Positions 21,067 to 23,989 of a stretch of 23,989 nt of DNA are shown here, one piece after another. The notes beneath the pieces are model-generated. The model was not told the DNA's origin. It did not search any database and was given only the letters and a program-made list of their open reading frames with translations. The stretch's first letter is position 1. Every line of letters begins with the position of its first letter. Origin of the DNA: CAYLNH01 sp964384625 (GTDB lineage Bacteria > Verrucomicrobiota > Lentisphaeria > JABSQK01); contig CAYLNH010000094.1 in assembly GCA_964384625.1 (NCBI GenBank), positions 1 to 23,989 on the forward strand. The letters run 5' to 3'. Position numbers and translations under genes: made by a program.

Positions 21067-21801
21067 TCACGTTTTCGCACCCTCGCCATCTGTGGTCGTT
21101 GTCTCCGTATCGGTGTCGCTCGAGTCCGTGTCTTCCGGAGCGGGATGATCAAACCGGGTGACCGCCAACAGGCCGTCGCGGATTTCTTGCCGGGCGGCTT
21201 CGAAGCCGTCCGCGTCCAGGTCGGCAGCGATCCGGATAGCCGGGCCGACGCGGAGTTCGCCTCTGGAGAAGGGCTTGGCGATCTGCGTGCGGTCCCAGCT
21301 CCTGGCTTCCCAGTGGCTGCGGCTGTTGAAACTTGCCGGGTAGACCGGCGCCCCCGTTTGCGACGCCAGCCAGACGACGCCGTCCTGCACCTGGTAACGT
21401 GGTCCGCGCGGGCCGTCCGGTGTCAAGGCGACAAAACCGCCGGCATCGAGCACTTTCTTCATCTCGCCGAGAGCCCGGGCGCCGCCGCGACTGGACGAGC
21501 CGCGGATCGGCTGCATGCCGACGCGGATCATATACGCGGCGATGTAGTTGCCGTCCCGGGAACGGCTCGCCAGGAAATGCAGGCGCTTGCGGATTCGCTT
21601 CGGCAGGATGGGCGAGATCAGCAGGAAGCGGTTGTGCCAGATGACGAAGATCGCCGGGCCCGTGGGATCCGGGTCGGCGGCGTAGCCGCTGGCATCGATG
21701 GTGTCCAGGCGCTGGGTCCAGGCCAGCAGCCGGGTCAACACGTCGAACACAAGAATCAGGATCTTCGGCGCCACTCGCATCCGTTTAATCAGGGATTTCA
21801 T
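21067..21801 (-). CDS. DUF374 / lysophospholipid acyltransferase-family protein
   Basis: DUF374 proteins belong to the glycerolipid acyltransferase superfamily and are thought to acylate an envelope lipid; some lie in lipid A gene neighbourhoods. The 244-residue protein has an N-terminal hydrophobic stretch (about 10-30), IWHNRF (54-59) in place of the HxxxxD acyltransferase motif, SRSRDG (79-84), RGSSSRGG (100-107) and LTPDGPRGP (126-134), all typical of DUF374. The final 22 residues are a low-complexity acidic, Thr/Ser-rich tail (EDTDSSDTDTETTTTDGEG). The ATG lies 27 bases after the yggS stop without a strong ribosome binding site, so it is probably co-transcribed with yggS. It probably acts at the inner membrane. 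Confidence 0.85.
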   Translation of the reverse strand: MKSLIKRMRVAPKILILVFDVLTRLLAWTQRLDTIDASGYAADPDPTGPAIFVIWHNRFLLISPILPKRIRKRLHFLASRSRDGNYIAAYMIRVGMQPIRGSSSRGGARALGEMKKVLDAGGFVALTPDGPRGPRYQVQDGVVWLASQTGAPVYPASFNSRSHWEARSWDRTQIAKPFSRGELRVGPAIRIAADLDADGFEAARQEIRDGLLAVTRFDHPAPEDTDSSDTDTETTTTDGEGAKT

Positions 21802-21828
21802 TCGGCCGTGCTCTGCATGGGATGGCAG

Positions 21829-22521
21829 TCAGGTTGCGCCGTTGCCGAAGATCGCCGTGCCGATGCGGACATAGGTCGCGCCGCAGGCGATGGCAGTCTG
21901 GAAGTCGTCGCTCATCCCCATGGACAACTCCGGCATGATGCGGGCATGGCGCTCCCGCATGAAATCGCGAATGCTCCAGAGCGAACTGAAAATGTGCTCG
22001 AGTTCCTCGTCCGTCGCGCCGTACGGCGCCATGGTCATAAACCCGGCACAGAAGACATTCTTCAGGTCGACGGCGCGTTCGGCCAGGGCGACGATCTCGC
22101 GGCGGGTGGCGCCGAACTTGGTCGCCTCCCCGGAGATGTTCGCCTGCAGCAGAATGTACTGCACCGTATGCAGTTCTTCGGCGATCGCGTTGATCCGATC
22201 CAGGAGTTTCACGGAGTCCACCGAATGGATCAGGGCCGAGCTGAGAATGGCGTCCCGCACTTTGTTGCTTTGCAGATGGCCGATAAAATGCCACTCGATA
22301 TCCGACGGCAGGGCGGCGGCCTTGGTGGTGAGGTCCTGAACGCGATTCTCGCCGAAACGGCGTTGGCCGGCGTTGTAGGCGACCATGATCTCTTCCGGCG
22401 CGGCGTTCTTGGTGACGGCGACGATCTTTACCTCGTCACCGGTCCGCCCGGCCGCTTCGGCTGCGGCCCGGACGCGGTCACGCACGCTCTGCAGATTCTC
22501 CGTTATCTGTCCCTGGCCCAT
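21829..22521 (-). CDS. yggS: YggS-family pyridoxal phosphate homeostasis protein
   Basis: YggS/PLPBP proteins carry PLP and buffer its level, affecting amino-acid and keto-acid pools; no catalytic reaction is known. The 230-residue protein is a PLP-binding alanine racemase-type barrel: VAVTKN with the PLP lysine K38, RFGENRVQD (55-63), WHFIGHLQSNK (77-87), then LSMGMSDDFQTAI and VRIGTAIFG near the end, which bind the phosphate. The start chosen is ATG at 22519-22521, with AAGGAAAAGG upstream and the usual N-terminus (ITENLQSVRDRV). A first ATG six codons earlier lacks a ribosome binding site. It is divergent from dciA, with a 76-base gap in which I see no clear promoter. Confidence 0.93.
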   Translation of the reverse strand: MGQGQITENLQSVRDRVRAAAEAAGRTGDEVKIVAVTKNAAPEEIMVAYNAGQRRFGENRVQDLTTKAAALPSDIEWHFIGHLQSNKVRDAILSSALIHSVDSVKLLDRINAIAEELHTVQYILLQANISGEATKFGATRREIVALAERAVDLKNVFCAGFMTMAPYGATDEELEHIFSSLWSIRDFMRERHARIMPELSMGMSDDFQTAIACGATYVRIGTAIFGNGAT

Positions 22522-22597
22522 CTGGCCTTTTCCTTGCATTGGCCAAGTTCGACATCCACTGTAGCGAGTCCCCGAACACTAATGCGAAATCACCTGA

Positions 22598-23095
22598 ATG
22601 CCAACTCCCGACAAGCCAAAAAGACCCGACTGGATGACGCCGGTCGAGAACTCCGGCAGGGGCCATCGGGGCCGGCGCCGATCGCCCCGGGAACAGTCGC
22701 GGGAGGAGACCCTGAAAGACTGGTACGGCGAAGACCTCGCCGCCTACGAAGTGGAATCCCTGCAGAAACCGGAACAGGCCGTCGGCGACCTGGTCGACGG
22801 CCTCCTGAAAAAATGGGACATGACCGACCGGATCGCCTTGCGCGAACTGGTGGACCAGTGGGCGGCGGTCGTCGGTTCGGCGTATGCGCCATATACCATG
22901 CCGGCGGCAATCTACGACGGTAAACTCGTTGTGGAGGTCTTCAACACCGTCGTCCTCCACCGCATCAAACCCGTGGAAAACGAAGTCCTGGCGAAAGCCA
23001 GGGAGATCGCCGGGGACGAAGTCCGGACGATACAATTCACTGCCGGCGGCCGCTCGACCAGCCGGCCCGACAACCGAAGAAAGGAATCGGATTGA
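22598..23095 (+). CDS. dciA: DciA-like DUF721 protein
   Basis: DciA is the ancestral bacterial loader or operator of the replicative helicase DnaB; its core is the DUF721 domain. The 165-residue protein has a basic, disordered N-terminus (RGHRGRRRSPREQSREE, 21-37). A DUF721 domain follows (about 57-150): KPEQAVGDLVDGLLKKW, LVDQWAAVVGSAYAPYTMP, then DGKLVVEVFNTVVLHRI with the usual strand-helix pattern. It ends in a short basic tail. The ATG has no convincing ribosome binding site; an ATG 12 codons later is an alternative. Its TGA stop lies two bases before the apt ATG, so the two are probably co-transcribed. Confidence 0.83.
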   Translation: MPTPDKPKRPDWMTPVENSGRGHRGRRRSPREQSREETLKDWYGEDLAAYEVESLQKPEQAVGDLVDGLLKKWDMTDRIALRELVDQWAAVVGSAYAPYTMPAAIYDGKLVVEVFNTVVLHRIKPVENEVLAKAREIAGDEVRTIQFTAGGRSTSRPDNRRKESD

Positions 23096-23097
23096 TC

Positions 23098-23616
23098 ATG
23101 AGCACAGATGCCATTATTGCCGCCATTCGCGACGTCAAGGACTTCCCGACCCCGGGCATTGTCTTCAAAGACATCTCCCCGGTGCTGCAGAACCCGGAAC
23201 TGCTGCGCCGGACCATTGACCTCATGGCCGACGCCTGTACGGCAAAGCCGGACTGCATCGTCGGCATCGAAGCCCGCGGGTTCATCTTCGGGGCCGCCAT
23301 GGCCTGCAAACTCGGCTGCGGCTTCGCGATGCTGCGCAAGAAAGGCAAACTGCCGTGGCGCACGGAAGGGATCAGTTACGACCTGGAGTACGGTTCCGCC
23401 GAGATGGAGATCCATCAGGATGCCGTTTCGCCGGGGCAGAACATCCTGATTGTTGACGACGTCCTGGCTACGGGGGGAACAGCCGCTGCCGCCGTGGCTT
23501 TGATTCAGAAGCTCGGCGCCAACGTCCAGGCCCTCAGTTTCATGCTGGAACTCACCTTTCTCAAGGGTCGCGACAAACTCGGCGACACCCCCGTTCAAAC
23601 CCTGATCGAAGTGTAA
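23098..23616 (+). CDS. apt: adenine phosphoribosyltransferase
   Basis: Salvages adenine: adenine plus PRPP gives AMP and pyrophosphate. The 172-residue protein begins TDAIIAAIRDVKDFPTPGI, the classical APRT start. It has FKDISP (23-28), GIEARGFIFG (56-65), RKKGKLP (80-86) and the PRPP loop VDDVLATGGT (119-128). Length is normal for bacterial APRT. The ATG at 23098 is preceded by AAAGGAA at long spacing; translation is probably coupled to dciA, whose stop is two bases away. An in-frame TTG two codons earlier is not needed. Confidence 0.96.
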   Translation: MSTDAIIAAIRDVKDFPTPGIVFKDISPVLQNPELLRRTIDLMADACTAKPDCIVGIEARGFIFGAAMACKLGCGFAMLRKKGKLPWRTEGISYDLEYGSAEMEIHQDAVSPGQNILIVDDVLATGGTAAAAVALIQKLGANVQALSFMLELTFLKGRDKLGDTPVQTLIEV

Positions 23617-23640
23617 CGCGGGGCCGCAGCGATTGATGCG

Positions 23641-23656
23641 TCCCGCTTCGGCGGGA
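23641..23656 (+). terminator. UUCG-loop hairpin after apt
   Basis: TCCCGC and GCGGGA form a perfect 6-bp stem with the very stable TTCG tetraloop, 24 bases after the apt stop. No T-run follows, so it may act as a 3'-end stabiliser rather than a complete terminator. Confidence 0.45.
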
Positions 23657-23723
23657 GGCGCCGGGCCGCAAACGCCGGCCGGGGCAGGTGACCAATCCTG
23701 AAACTCCGCACCACAAGCTCCTA

Positions 23724-23739
23724 CGCCGAGGCTTCGGCG
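23724..23739. other. GC hairpin in the right-end gap
   Basis: CGCCGA (23724-23729) pairs with TCGGCG (23734-23739) around a GGCT loop. From the apt stop to 23815 I see no convincing gene; this and the TTCG hairpin are the only structures noticed. Confidence 0.35.
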
Positions 23740-23815
23740 CTCAAGAGGGTGCGGGATCTCCAGGAAGAATACAGCGGGCAGTCATCAAGGGCTTACGTCC
23801 GGCCAGGGGCGCATG

Positions 23816-23989
23816 TCAGTTCTGTAGGTCATCCCTTCGTGTTGCGGCAAGAGCCGCACCATAGCGCCAGAACCAGTCCAGCCACCGGCGGCCAAACGTC
23901 GCAAACACGTTGTAATTCAGCGCCATTCTTCGCCAGACCCCGGGTCGCTCGTCGGCCCGGTGAATGAGTTCATCAGGGCAGGAGACGGC
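23816..23989 (-). CDS. possible C-terminus of a gene running off the right edge
   Basis: On the minus strand a frame is open from the window edge to a TGA at 23816-23818, giving 57 residues with no stop. The sequence includes ELIHRADERPGVWRRMALNY and a tryptophan-rich segment (RRWLDWFWRYG), with arginine-rich ends. It does not resemble a family I know. Length alone is weak evidence in GC-rich DNA, but composition looks more protein-like than the overlapping plus-strand frame (23749-23967). Confidence 0.35.
   Translation of the reverse strand, partial: AVSCPDELIHRADERPGVWRRMALNYNVFATFGRRWLDWFWRYGAALAATRRDDLQN

Noticed and set aside
20905..22923. 672-residue plus-strand frame over DUF374 and yggS
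   Set aside because: It spans two minus-strand genes and intergenic gaps and runs into dciA in another frame; no motif seen.
23749..23967. 72-residue plus-strand frame at the right end
   Set aside because: It begins beside a hairpin with no ribosome binding site and has low-information composition; the opposite frame looks more protein-like.

Overview
The window is a GC-rich bacterial chromosome segment with 20 confidently placed genes (one of unknown function), two doubtful coding regions, and a repeat-rich, non-coding left end. The gene set is mostly housekeeping and envelope functions. Two PilB/GspE-type ATPases in tandem followed by PilT and PilC, with GH130, DUF1722, YhcH and polyphosphate genes nearby, would fit a member of the PVC group (Lentisphaerota, Kiritimatiellota, Verrucomicrobiota or Planctomycetota). 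That placement is an inference from gene content only, and no rRNA or other phylogenetic marker was compared. I see no tRNA, rRNA, CRISPR array, insertion sequence or prophage gene.

Layout. Positions 1-597 hold G-rich direct repeats and a nested tandem repeat (17 bp and 114 bp periods). An MscS-type channel (minus) and a metallophosphoesterase (plus) are divergent at about 1.7 kb. From 8.85 kb down to 2.8 kb a minus-strand operon runs pilB1-pilB2-pilT-pilC, with a good sigma70-type promoter at its head and a strong hairpin terminator at its end. A gmhA-like sugar isomerase has its own promoter at 9.55 kb. A second minus-strand operon starts from a near-consensus promoter at 13.36 kb: lysS, a GH130 glycoside phosphorylase whose start overlaps the lysS stop, and a DUF523/DUF1722 (YbgA-like) gene.

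Divergent from lysS, a plus-strand operon runs from 13.4 to 19.13 kb: sixA, a ROK sugar kinase, a Ppx/GppA phosphatase with an HD domain, ppk1, and a YhcH/TabA-family gene. Spacings are short or overlapping throughout. This is a polyphosphate-centred cassette combining polymer synthesis, polymer breakdown, a phosphohistidine phosphatase and a sugar kinase. After a probable terminator there is the most unusual spot in the window: a 144-residue protein of no recognised family behind a nearly perfect sigma54 (-24/-12) promoter, with an IHF-like site upstream and a perfect palindrome over the predicted transcription start and ribosome binding site.

The right part has a TIM-barrel sugar isomerase/epimerase-like gene, a DUF374 acyltransferase and a YggS-type PLP protein on the minus strand, then DciA (DUF721) and apt on the plus strand. 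The last 370 bases hold two hairpins and possibly the 3' end of a minus-strand gene running off the window. Several genes appear to start at GTG or TTG, judged from ribosome binding sites. All family assignments come from reading motifs by eye; no database search was run.
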